From Amaranthus tricolor (Eukaryota > Streptophyta > Magnoliopsida > Caryophyllales > Amaranthaceae): DNA of 64,000 bases. Location: NCBI RefSeq assembly GCF_026212465.1, contig NC_080061.1:22582787-22646786 (forward strand), given 5' to 3'. Under the pieces are notes generated by a model. The model saw only the letters and a program-made list of their open reading frames with translations, was not told where the DNA came from and did not search any database. How positions within the stretch are numbered: the stretch's first letter is position 1; the number at the start of each line of letters is the position of its first letter. Position numbers and translations under genes: made by a program. Shown here in pieces: positions 36,001 through 48,100 of this stretch.

Positions 36001-37734
36001 TTGGTATAACTTATTTTTTTGAAATGGTAAGAATAGAAAACAATAGTCATATGCTTGAAATTACGTGCTAAGTTGCCTTTTTAAAGTTTTTTTAATCGTT
36101 TTTAGAAGTTTCTCGCATAAAGTTGTTCGAACTTGGTTTGTTTCGCACCAAACATGGCACCCAACACAATTTAGTTTATATTATTGTGTTAAAATGGTTA
36201 AACTCGAAAAAAATAGTCATGTACTTCAAATTACGTGCTAAGTTGAGTTTTTAATGTTTTTTATATTTTTTTGGCATTATCTCGCATAAAGTGGTTCAAT
36301 GTTGGTTTGTTTCGTACGTATCTTGGCACACAACTCTATTTGGTATAAATTATTGTGTTGAAATGGTTAGAATCGAAAACTATTGTCATATGCTTGAAAT
36401 TACATGCTAAGTGTCTTTTTAAAAGTTTTTTTTAGCTTTTTTAGCACTTTCTCGCATAAAGTTGTTTAAACTTTCTTTGTTTTGCACGAAAAATGTCACC
36501 CAACACTATTTAGTTTCTATTATTGTTTTGAAATGGTTAAACTCGAAAATAGTAGTCACGTACTTGAAATCACGTGCTAAGTTACGTTTTTTATGTTTTC
36601 TATATTTTTTTGGCACTTTCTCGCATAAAGTGGTTCAAACTTGGTTTGTTTCGCACGAAACCTAGCACACAACACTATTTAGTATAACTTATGTTTTTGA
36701 AATGGTAAGAATAGAAAACAATAGTCATATGCTTGAAATTACGTGCGAAGTTGCCTTTTTAAAGTTTTTTTAATCGTTTTTAGAAGTTTCTCGCTTAAAG
36801 TAGTTCGAACTTGGTTTGTTTTGCACCAAACATGGCACCCAACACAATTTAGTTTATATTATTGTGTTAAAATGGTTAAACTCGAAAAAAATAGTCATGT
36901 ACTTCAAATTACGTGCTAAGTTGAGTTTTTAATGTTTTTTATATTTTTTTGGCACTATCTCGCATAAAGTGGTTCAATGTTGGTTTGTTTCGTACGTATC
37001 TTGGCACACAACTCTATTTGGTATAAATTATTGTGTTGAAATGGTTAGAATCGAAAACTACTGTCATATGCTTGAAATTACATGCTAAGTGTCTTTTTAA
37101 AAGTTTTTTTTAGCTTTTTTAGCACTTTCTCGCATAAAGTTGTTTAAACTTTCTTTGTTTTGCACGAAAAATGTCACCCAACACTATTTAGTTTCTATTA
37201 TTGTTTTGAAATGGTTAAACTCGAAAATAGTAGTCATGTACTTGAAATCGCGTGCTAAGTTACGTTTTTTATGTTTTCTATATTTTTTTGGCACTTTCTC
37301 GCATAAAGTGGTTCAAACTTGTTTTGTTTCGCACGAAACCAAGCACACAACACTATTTAGTATAACTTATGTTTTTGAAATGGTAAGAATCGAAAACAAT
37401 AGTCTTATGCTTGAAATTACGTGCTAAGTTGCTTTTTTGATGTTTTTAAATCTTTTTAAGCACTTTTCAAACATGGTTTGTTTGGCAACAAAAAAGGCAC
37501 ACAATAGAATTTGGTACATATTATTGTTTGGAAATGGTTAGAATCGAAAAGAATAGTCATATGCTTGAAATTTAGTGCCAAGTTGCTTTTTAAAGTTTTT
37601 TTTTAGCTTTTTTAGCACTTTCTCACATAAAGTTGTTCAAACTTTCTTTGTTTTGCACGAAAAATGTCACCCAACACTATTTGGTTTCTTTTATTTTTTT
37701 GAAATGGTTGAACTCGAAAAGAGTAGTCATGTAC
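30034..37734. repeat. Segmental duplication of 7.70 kb, copy 2
   Basis: Matches copy 1 unit by unit except the third: copy 1 (landmark 25250) has GTAGTCACGTAC with TTTCG in m3-m4, while copy 2 (landmark 32952) has GTAGTCATGTAC with TTACG, as in the units that follow it. That is one unit replaced or shifted by later exchange. Confidence 0.75.
36054..36731. repeat. 4-mer variant unit (m1-m4), 678 bp, copy 2
   Basis: Same composition and same join (36694-36712) as the unit at 28353, at an offset of 7701 bp. It opens the first of three tandem 1849-bp blocks. Confidence 0.9.
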
Positions 37735-37902
37735 CTAAAATTACGTGCTAAGCTACGTTTTTAATGTTTTTTATATTTTTTCGGCACTTTCTGGTATAAT
37801 GTGGTTGAAACTTGGTTTGTTTCGCACGAAACCTAGCACACAACGCTATTTGGTATAACTTATTTTTTTGAAATGGTAAGAATAGAAAACAATAGTCATA
37901 TG

Positions 37903-38580
37903 CTTGAAATTACGTGCTAAGTTGCCTTTTTAAAGTTTTTTTAATCGTTTTTAGAAGTTTCTCGCATAAAGTTGTTCGAACTTGGTTTGTTTCGCACCAA
38001 ACATGGCACCCAACACAATTTAGTTTATATTATTGTGTTAAAATGGTTAAACTCGAAAAAAATAGTCATGTACTTCAAATTACGTGCTAAGTTGAGTTTT
38101 TAATGTTTTTTATATTTTTTTGGCATTATCTCGCATAAAGTGGTTCAATGTTGGTTTGTTTCGTACGTATCTTGGCACACAACTCTATTTGGTATAAATT
38201 ATTGTGTTGAAATGGTTAGAATCGAAAACTATTGTCATATGCTTGAAATTACATGCTAAGTGTCTTTTTAAAAGTTTTTTTTAGCTTTTTTAGCACTTTC
38301 TCGCATAAAGTTGTTTAAACTTTCTTTGTTTTGCACGAAAAATGTCACCCAACACTATTTAGTTTCTATTATTGTTTTGAAATGGTTAAACTCGAAAATA
38401 GTAGTCACGTACTTGAAATCACGTGCTAAGTTACGTTTTTTATGTTTTCTATATTTTTTTGGCACTTTCTCGCATAAAGTGGTTCAAACTTGGTTTGTTT
38501 CGCACGAAACCTAGCACACAACACTATTTAGTATAACTTATGTTTTTGAAATGGTAAGAATAGAAAACAATAGTCATATG
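37903..38580. repeat. 4-mer variant unit (m1-m4), 678 bp, copy 3
   Basis: Same m4/m7 join, at 38543-38561. Exactly 1849 bp after the previous 4-mer start. Confidence 0.9.
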
Positions 38581-39751
38581 CTTGAAATTACGTGCTAAGT
38601 TGCCTTTTTAAAGTTTTTTTAATCGTTTTTAGAAGTTTCTCGCTTAAAGTAGTTCGAACTTGGTTTGTTTTGCACCAAACATGGCACCCAACACAATTTA
38701 GTTTATATTATTGTGTTAAAATGGTTAAACTCGAAAAAAATAGTCATGTACTTCAAATTACGTGCTAAGTTGAGTTTTTAATGTTTTTTATATTTTTTTG
38801 GCACTATCTCGCATAAAGTGGTTCAATGTTGGTTTGTTTCGTACGTATCTTGGCACACAACTCTATTTGGTATAAATTATTGTGTTGAAATGGTTAGAAT
38901 CGAAAACTACTGTCATATGCTTGAAATTACATGCTAAGTGTCTTTTTAAAAGTTTTTTTTAGGTTTTTTAGCACTTTCTCGCATAAAGTTGTTTAAACTT
39001 TCTTTGTTTTGCACGAAAAATGTCACCCAACACTATTTAGTTTCTATTATTGTTTTGAAATGGTTAAACTCGAAAATAGTAGTCATGTACTTGAAATCGC
39101 GTGCTAAGTTACGTTTTTTATGTTTTCTATATTTTTTTGGCACTTTCTCGCATAAAGTGGTTCAAACTTGTTTTGTTTCGCACGAAACCAAGCACACAAC
39201 ACTATTTAGTATAACTTATGTTTTTGAAATGGTAAGAATCGAAAACAATAGTCTTATGCTTGAAATTACGTGCTAAGTTGCTTTTTTGATGTTTTTAAAT
39301 CTTTTTAAGCACTTTTCAAACATGGTTTGTTTGGCAACAAAAAAGGCACACAATAGAATTTGGTACATATTATTGTTTGGAAATGGTTAGAATCGAAAAG
39401 AATAGTCATATGCTTGAAATTTAGTGCCAAGTTGCTTTTTAAAGTTTTTTTTTAGCTTTTTTAGCACTTTCTCACATAAAGTTGTTCAAACTTTCTTTGT
39501 TTTGCACGAAAAATGTCACCCAACACTATTTGGTTTCTTTTATTTTTTTGAAATGGTTGAACTCGAAAAGAGTAGTCATGTACCTAAAATTACGTGCTAA
39601 GCTACGTTTTTAATGTTTTTTATATTTTTTCGGCACTTTCTGGTATAATGTGGTTGAAACTTGGTTTGTTTCGCACGAAACCTAGCACACAACGCTATTT
39701 GGTATAACTTATTTTTTTGAAATGGTAAGAATAGAAAACAATAGTCATATG

Positions 39752-40429
39752 CTTGAAATTACGTGCTAAGTTGCCTTTTTAAAGTTTTTTTAATCGTTTT
39801 TAGAAGTTTCTCGCATAAAGTTGTTCGAACTTGGTTTGTTTCGCACCAAACATGGCACCCAACACAATTTAGTTTATATTATTGTGTTAAAATGGTTAAA
39901 CTCGAAAAAAATAGTCATGTACTTCAAATTACGTGCTAAGTTGAGTTTTTAATGTTTTTTATATTTTTTTGGCATTATCTCGCATAAAGTGGTTCAATGT
40001 TGGTTTGTTTCGTACGTATCTTGGCACACAACTCTATTTGGTATAAATTATTGTGTTGAAATGGTTAGAATCGAAAACTATTGTCATATGCTTGAAATTA
40101 CATGCTAAGTGTCTTTTTAAAAGTTTTTTTTAGCTTTTTTAGCACTTTCTCGCATAAAGTTGTTTAAACTTTCTTTGTTTTGCACGAAAACTGTCACCCA
40201 ACACTATTTAGTTTCTATTATTGTTTTGAAATGGTTAAACTCGAAAATAGTAGTCACGTACTTGAAATCACGTGCTAAGTTACGTTTTTTATGTTTTCTA
40301 TATTTTTTTGGCACTTTCTCGCATAAAGTGGTTCAAACTTGGTTTGTTTCGCACGAAACCTAGCACACAACACTATTTAGTATAACTTATGTTTTTGAAA
40401 TGGTAAGAATAGAAAACAATAGTCATATG
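39752..40429. repeat. 4-mer variant unit (m1-m4), 678 bp, copy 4
   Basis: Same m4/m7 join, at 40392-40410, again offset by 1849 bp. It carries a private substitution near 40190 (GAAAACTGTCAC for GAAAAATGTCAC). Confidence 0.9.
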
Positions 40430-43400
40430 CTTGAAATTACGTGCTAAGTTGCCTTTTTAAAGTTTTTTTAATCGTTTTTAGAAGTTTCTCGCTTAAAGTA
40501 GTTCGAACTTGGTTTGTTTTGCACCAAACATGGCACCCAACACAATTTAGTTTATATTATTGTGTTAAAATGGTTAAACTCGAAAAAAATAGTCATGTAC
40601 TTCAAATTACGTGCTAAGTTGAGTTTTTAATGTTTTTTATATTTTTTTGGCACTATCTCGCATAAAGTGGTTCAATGTTGGTTTGTTTCGTACGTATCTT
40701 GGCACACAACTCTATTTGGTATAAATTATTGTGTTGAAATGGTTAGAATCGAAAACTACTGTCATATGCTTGAAATTACATGCTAAGTGTCTTTTTAAAA
40801 GTTTTTTTTAGCTTTTTTAGCACTTTCTCGCATAAAGTTGTTTAAACTTTCTTTGTTTTGCACGAAAAATGTCACCCAACACTATTTAGTTTCTATTATT
40901 GTTTTGAAATGGTTAAACTCGAAAATAGTAGTCATGTACTTGAAATCGCGTGCTAAGTTACGTTTTTTATGTTTTCTATATTTTTTTGGCACTTTCTCGC
41001 ATAAAGTGGTTCAAACTTGGTTTTTTTCGCACGAAACCAATCACACAACACTATTTAGTATAACTTATGTTTTTGAAATGGTAAGAATCGAAAACAATAG
41101 TCTTATGCTTGAAATTACGTGCTAAGTTGCTTTTTTGATGTTTTTAAATCTTTTTAAGCACTTTTCAAACATGGTTTGTTTGGCAACAAAAAAGGCACAC
41201 AATAGAATTTGGTACATATTATTGTTTGGAAATGGTTAGAATCGAAAAGAATAGTCATATGCTTGAAATTTAGTGCCAAGTTGCTTTTTAAAGTTTTTTT
41301 TTAGCTTTTTTAGCACTTTCTCACATAAAGTTGTTCAAACTTTCTTTGTTTTGCACGAAAAATGTCACCCAACACTATTTGGTTTCTTTTATTTTTTTGA
41401 AATGGTTGAACTCGAAAAGAGTAGTCATGTACCTAAAATTACGTGCTAAGCTACGTTTTTAATGTTTTTTATATTTTTTCGGCACTTTCTGGTATAATGT
41501 GGTTGAAACTTGGTTTGTTTCGCACGAAACCTAGCACACAACGCTATTTGGTATAACTTATTTTTTTGAAATGGTAAGAATAGAAAACAATAGTCATATG
41601 CTTGAAATTACGTGCTAAGTTGCCTTTTTAAAGTTTTTTTAATCGTTTTTAGAAGTTTCTCGCATAAAGTTGTTCGAACTTGGTTTGTTTCGCACCAAAC
41701 ATGGCACCCAACACAATTTAGTTTATATTATTGTGTTAAAATGGTTAAACTCGAAAAAAATAGTCATGTACTTCAAATTACGTGCTAAGTTGAGTTTTTA
41801 ATGTTTTTTATATTTTTTTGGCACTATCTCGCATAAAGTGGTTCAATGTTGGTTTGTTTCGTACGTATCTTGGCACACAACTCTATTTGGTATAAATTAT
41901 TGTGTTGAAATGGTTAGAATCGAAAACTATTGTCATATGCTTGAAATTACATGCTAAGTGTCTTTTTAAATGTTTTTTTTAGCTTTTTTAGCACTTTCTC
42001 GCATAAAGTTGTTTAAACTTTCTTTGTTTTGCACGAAAAATGTCACCCAACACTATTTAGTTTCTATTATTGTTTTGAAATGGTTAAACTCGAAAATAGT
42101 AGTCATGTACTTGAAATCGCGTGCTAAGTTACGTTTTTTATGTTTTCTATATTTTTTTGGCACTTTCTCGCATAAAGTGGTTCAAACTTGGTTTGTTTCG
42201 CATGAAACCTAGCACAGAACACTATTTAGTATAACTTATGTTTTTGAAATGGTGAGAATCGAAAACAATAGTCTTATGCTTGAAATTACGTGCTAAGTTG
42301 CTTTTTTGATGTTTTTAAATCTTTTTAAGCACTTTTCAAACATGGTTTGTTTGGCAACAAAAAAGGCACACAATAGAATTTGGTACATATTATTGTTTGG
42401 AAATGGTTAGAATCGAAAAGAATAGTCATATGCTTGAAATTTAGTGCCAAGTTGCTTTTTAAAGTTTTTTTTTAGCTTTTTTAGCACTTTCTCACATAAA
42501 GTTGTTCAAACTTTCTTTGTTTTGCACGAAAAATGTCACCCAACACTATTTGGTTTCTTTTATTTTTTTGAAATGGTTGAACTCGAAAAGAGTAGTCATG
42601 TACCTAAAATTACGTGCTAAGCTACGTTTTTAATGTTTTTTATATTTTTTCGGCACTTTCTGGTATAATGTGGTTGAAACTTGGTTTGTTTCGCACGAAA
42701 CCTAGCACACAACGCTATTTGGTATAACTTATTTTTTTGAAATGGTAAGAATAGAAAACAATAGTCATATGCTTGAAATTACGTGCTAAGTTGCCTTTTA
42801 AAAGTTTTTTTAATCGTTTTTAGAAGTTTCTCGCATAAAGTTGTTCGAACTTGGTTTGTTTCGCACCAAACATGGCACCCAACACAATTTAGTTTATATT
42901 ATTGTGTTAAAATGGTTAAACTCGAAAAAAATAGTCATGTACTTCAAATTACGTGCTAAGTTGAGTTTTTAATGTTTTTTATATTTTTTTGGCATTATCT
43001 CGCATAAAGTGGTTCAATGTTGGTTTGTTTCGTACGTATCTTGGCACACAACTCTATTTGGTATAAATTATTGTGTTGAAATGGTTAGAATCGAAAACTA
43101 TTGTCATATGCTTGAAATTACATGCTAAGTGTCTTTTTAAAAGTTTTTTTTAGCTTTTTTAGCACTTTCTCGCATAAAGTTGTTTAAACTTTCTTTGTTT
43201 TGCACGAAAAATGTCACCCAACACTATTTAGTTTCTATTATTGTTTTGAAATGGTTAAACTCGAAAATAGTAGTCATGTACTTGAAATCGCGTGCTAAGT
43301 TACGTTTTTTATGTTTTCTATATTTTTTTGGCACTTTCTCGCATAAAGTGATTCAAACTTGGTTTGTTTCGCACGAAACCAAGCACACAACACTATTTAG

Positions 43401-45113
43401 TATAACTTATGTTTTTGAAATGGTAAGAATCGAAAACAATAGTCTTATGCTTGAAATTACGTGCTAAGTTGCTTTTTTGATGTTTTTAAATCTTTTTAAG
43501 CACTTTTCAAACATGGTTTGTTTGGCAACAAAAAAGGCACACAATAGAATTTGGTACATATTATTGTTTGGAAATGGTTAGAATCGAAAAGAATAGTCAT
43601 ATGCTTGAAATTTAGTGCCAAGTTGCTTTTTAAAGTTTTTTTTTAGCTTTTTTAGCACTTTCTCACATAAAGTTGTTCAAACTTTCTTTGTTTTGCACGA
43701 AAAATGTCACCCAACACTATTTGGTTTCTTTTATTTTTTTGAAATGGTTGAACTCGAAAAGAGTAGTCATGTACCTAAAATTACGTGCTAAGCTACGTTT
43801 TTAATGTTTTTTATATTTTTTCGGCACTTTCTGGTATAATGTGGTTGAAACTTGGTTTGTTTCGCACGAAACCTAGCACACAACGCTATTTGGTATAACT
43901 TATTTTTTTGAAATGGTAAGAATAGAAAACAATAGTCATATGCTTGAAATTACGTGCTAAGTTGCCTTTTTAAAGTTTTTTTAATCGTTTTTAGAAGTTT
44001 CTCGCATAAAGTTGTTCAAACTTGGTTTGTTTCGCACCAAACATGGCACCCAACACAATTTAGTTTATATTATTGTGTTAAAATGGTTAAACTCGAAAAA
44101 AATAGTCATGTACTTCAAATTACGTGCTAAGTTGAGTTTTTAATGTTTTTTATATTTTTTTGGCACTATCTCGCATAAAGTGGTTCAATGTTGGTTTGTT
44201 TCGTACGTATCTTGGCACACAACTCTATTTGGTATAAATTATTGTGTTGAAATGGTTAGAATCGAAAACTATTGTCATATGCTTCAAATTACATGCTAAG
44301 TGTCTTTTTAAATGTTTTTTTTAGCTTTTTTAGCACTTTCTCGCATAAAGTTGTTTAAACTTTCTTTGTTTTGCACGAAAAATGTCACCCAACACTATTT
44401 AGTTTCTATTATTGTTTTGAAATGGTTAAACTCGAAAATAGTAGTCATGTACTTGAAATCGCGTGCTAAGTTACGTTTTTTATGTTTTCTATATTTTTTT
44501 GGCACTTTCTCGCATAAAGTGATTCAAACTTGGTTTGTTTCGCACGAAACCAAGCACACAACACTATTTAGTATAACTTATGTTTTTGAAATGGTAAGAA
44601 TCGAAAACAATAGTCTTATGCTTGAAATTACGTGCTAAGTTGCTTTTTTGATGTTTTTAAATCTTTTTAAGCACTTTTCAAACATGGTTTGTTTGGCAAC
44701 AAAAAAGGCACACAATAGAATTTGGTACATATTATTGTTTGGAAATGGTTAGAATCGAAAAGAATAGTCATATGCTTGAAATTTAGTGCCAAGTTGCTTT
44801 TTAAAGTTTTTTTTTAGCTTTTTTAGCACTTTCTCACATAAAGTTGTTCAAACTTTCTTTGTTTTGCACGAAAAATGTCACCCAACACTATTTGGTTTCT
44901 TTTATTTTTTTGAAATGGTTGAACTCGAAAAGAGTAGTCATGTACCTAAAATTACGTGCTAAGCTACGTTTTTAATGTTTTTTATATTTTTTCGGCACTT
45001 TCTGGTATAATGTGGTTGAAACTTGGTTTGTTTCGCACGAAACCTAGCACACAACGCTATTTGGTATAACTTATTTTTTTGAAATGGTAAGAATAGAAAA
45101 CAATAGTCATATG

Positions 45114-48100
45114 CTTGAAATTACGTGCTAAGTTGCCTTTTTAAAGTTTTTTTAATCGTTTTTAGAAGTTTCTCGCATAAAGTTGTTCAAACTTGGTTTG
45201 TTTCGCACCAAACATGGCACCCAACACAATTTAGTTTATATTATTGTGTTAAAATGGTTAAACTCGAAAAAAATAGTCATGTACTTCAAATTACGTGCTA
45301 AGTTGAGTTTTTAATGTTTTTTATATTTTTTTGGCACTATCTCGCATAAAGTGGTTCAATGTTGGTTTGTTTCGTACGTATCTTGGCACACAACTCTATT
45401 TGGTATAAATTATTGTGTTGAAATGGTTAGAATCGAAAACTATTGTCATATGCTTGAAATTACATGCTAAGTGTCTTTTTAAATGTTTTTTTTAGCTTTT
45501 TTAGCACTTTCTCGCATAAAGTTGTTTAAACTTTCTTTGTTTTGCACGAAAAATGTCACCCAACACTATTTAGTTTCTATTATTGTTTTGAAATGGTTAA
45601 ACTCGAAAATAGTAGTCATGTACTTGAAATCGCGTGCTAAGTTACGTTTTTTATGTTTTCTATATTTTTTTGGCACTTTCTCGCATAAAGTGGTTCAAAC
45701 TTGGTTTGTTTCGCACGAAACCTAGCACAGAACACTATTTAGTATAACTTATGTTTTTGAAATGGTAAGAATCGAAAACAATAGTCTTATGCTTGAAATT
45801 ACGTGCTAAGTTGCTTTTTTGATGTTTTTAAATCTTTTTAAGCACTTTTCAAACATGGTTTGTTTGGCAACAAAAAAGGCACACAATAGAATTTGGTACA
45901 TATTATTGTTTGGAAATGGTTAGAATCGAAAAGAATAGTCATATGCTTGAAATTTAGTGCCAAGTTGCTTTTTAAAGTTTTTTTTTAGCTTTTTTAGCAC
46001 TTTCTCACATAAAGTTGTTCTAACTTTCTTTGTTTTGCACGAAAAATGTCACCCAACACTATTTGGTTTCTTTTATTTTTTTGAAATGGTTGAAATCGAA
46101 AAGAGTAGTCATGTACCTAAAATTACGTGCTAAGCTACGTTTTTAATGTTTTTTATATTTTTTCGGCACTTTCTGGTATAATGTGGTTGAAACTTGGTTT
46201 GTTTCGCACGAAACCTAGCACACAATGCTATTTGGTATAACTTATTTTTTTGAAATGGTAAGAATAGAAAACAATAGTCATATGCTTGAAATTACGTGCT
46301 AAGTTGCCTTTTTAAAGTTTTTTTAATCGTTTTTAGAAGTTTCTCGCATAAAGTTGTTCGAACTTGGTTTGTTTCGCACCAAACATGGCACCCAACACAA
46401 TTTAGTTTATATTATTGTGTTAAAATGGTTAAACTCGAAAAAAAATAGTCATGTACTTCAAATTACGTGCTAAGTTGAGTTTTTAATGTTTTTTATATTT
46501 TTTTGGCATTATCTCGCATAAAGTGGTTCAATGTTGGTTTGTTTCGTACGTATCTTGGCACACAACTCTATTTGGTATAAATTATTGTGTTGAAATGGTT
46601 AGAATCGAAAACTATTGTCATATGCTTGAAATTACATGCTAAGTGTCTTTTTAAAAGTTTTTTTTAGCTTTTTTAGCACTTTCTCGCATAAAGTTGTTTA
46701 AACTTTCTTTGTTTTGCACGAAAAATGTCACCCAACACTATTTAGTTTCTATTATTGTTTTGAAATGGTTAAACTCGAAAATAGTAGTCATGTACTTGAA
46801 ATCGCGTGCTAAGTTACGTTTTTTATGTTTTCTATATTTTTTTGGCACTTTCTCGCATAAAGTGGTTCAAACTTGGTTTGTTTCGCACGAAACCAAGCAC
46901 ACAACACTATTTAGTATAACTTATGTTTTTGAAATGGTAAGAATCGAAAACAATAGTCTTATGCTTGAAATTACGTGCTAAGTTGCTTTTTTGATGTTTT
47001 TAAATCTTTTTAAGCACTTTTCAAACATGGTTTGTTTGGCAACAAAAAAGGCACACAATAGAATTTGGTACATATTATTGTTTGGAAATGGTTAGAATCG
47101 AAAAGAATAGTCATATGCTTGAAATTTAGTGCCAAGTTGCTTTTTAAAGTTTTTTTTTAGCTTTTTTAGCACTTTCTCACATAAAGTTGTTCAAACTTTC
47201 TTTGTTTTGCACGAAAAATGTCACCCAACACTATTTGGTTTCTTTTATTTTTTTGAAATGGTTGAACTCGAAAAGAGTAGTCATGTACCTAAAATTACGT
47301 GCTAAGCTACGTTTTTAATGTTTTTTATATTTTTTCGGCACTTTCTGGTATAATGTGGTTGAAACTTGGTTTGTTTCGCACGAAACCTAGCACACAACGC
47401 TATTTGGTATAACTTATTTTTTTGAAATGGTAAGAATAGAAAACAATAGTCATATGCTTGAAATTACGTGCTAAGTTGCCTTTTTAAAGTTTTTTTAATC
47501 GTTTTTAGAAGTTTCTCGCATAAAGTTGTTCGAACTTGGTTTGTTTCGCACCAAACATGGCACCCAACACAATTTAGTTTATATTATTGTGTTAAAATGG
47601 TTAAACTCGAAAAAAATAGTCATGTACTTCAAATTACGTGCTAAGTTGAGTTTTTAATGTTTTTTATATTTTTTTGGCACTATCTCGCATAAAGTGGTTC
47701 AATGTTGGTTTGTTTCGTACGTATCTTGGCACACAACTCTATTTGGTATAAATTATTGTGTTGAAATGGTTAGAATCGAAAACTATTGTCATATGCTTGA
47801 AATTACATGCTAAGTGTCTTTTTAAATGTTTTTTTTAGCTTTTTTAGCACTTTCTCGCATAAAGTTGTTTAAACTTTCTTTGTTTTGCACGAAAAATGTC
47901 ACCCAACACTATTTAGTTTCTATTATTGTTTTGAAATGGTTAAACTCGAAAATAGTAGTCATGTACTTGAAATCGCGTGCTAAGTTACGTTTTTTATGTT
48001 TTCTATATTTTTTTGGCACTTTCTCGCATAAAGTGGTTCAAACTTGGTTTGTTTCGCACGAAACCTAGCACAGAACACTATTTAGTATAACTTATGTTTT

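Larger units (their letters stand above)
36054..41600. repeat. Three tandem 1849-bp blocks (4-mer plus 7-mer)
   Basis: Block starts are 36054, 37903 and 39752, and the next monomer m1 begins at 41601, so each block is 1849 bp (678 + 1171). The 7-mer in the first two blocks shares the variant CAAACTTGTTTTG in m4, while the third has CAAACTTGGTTTTTTTC. The blocks therefore arose by tandem amplification followed by minor change. Confidence 0.88.
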
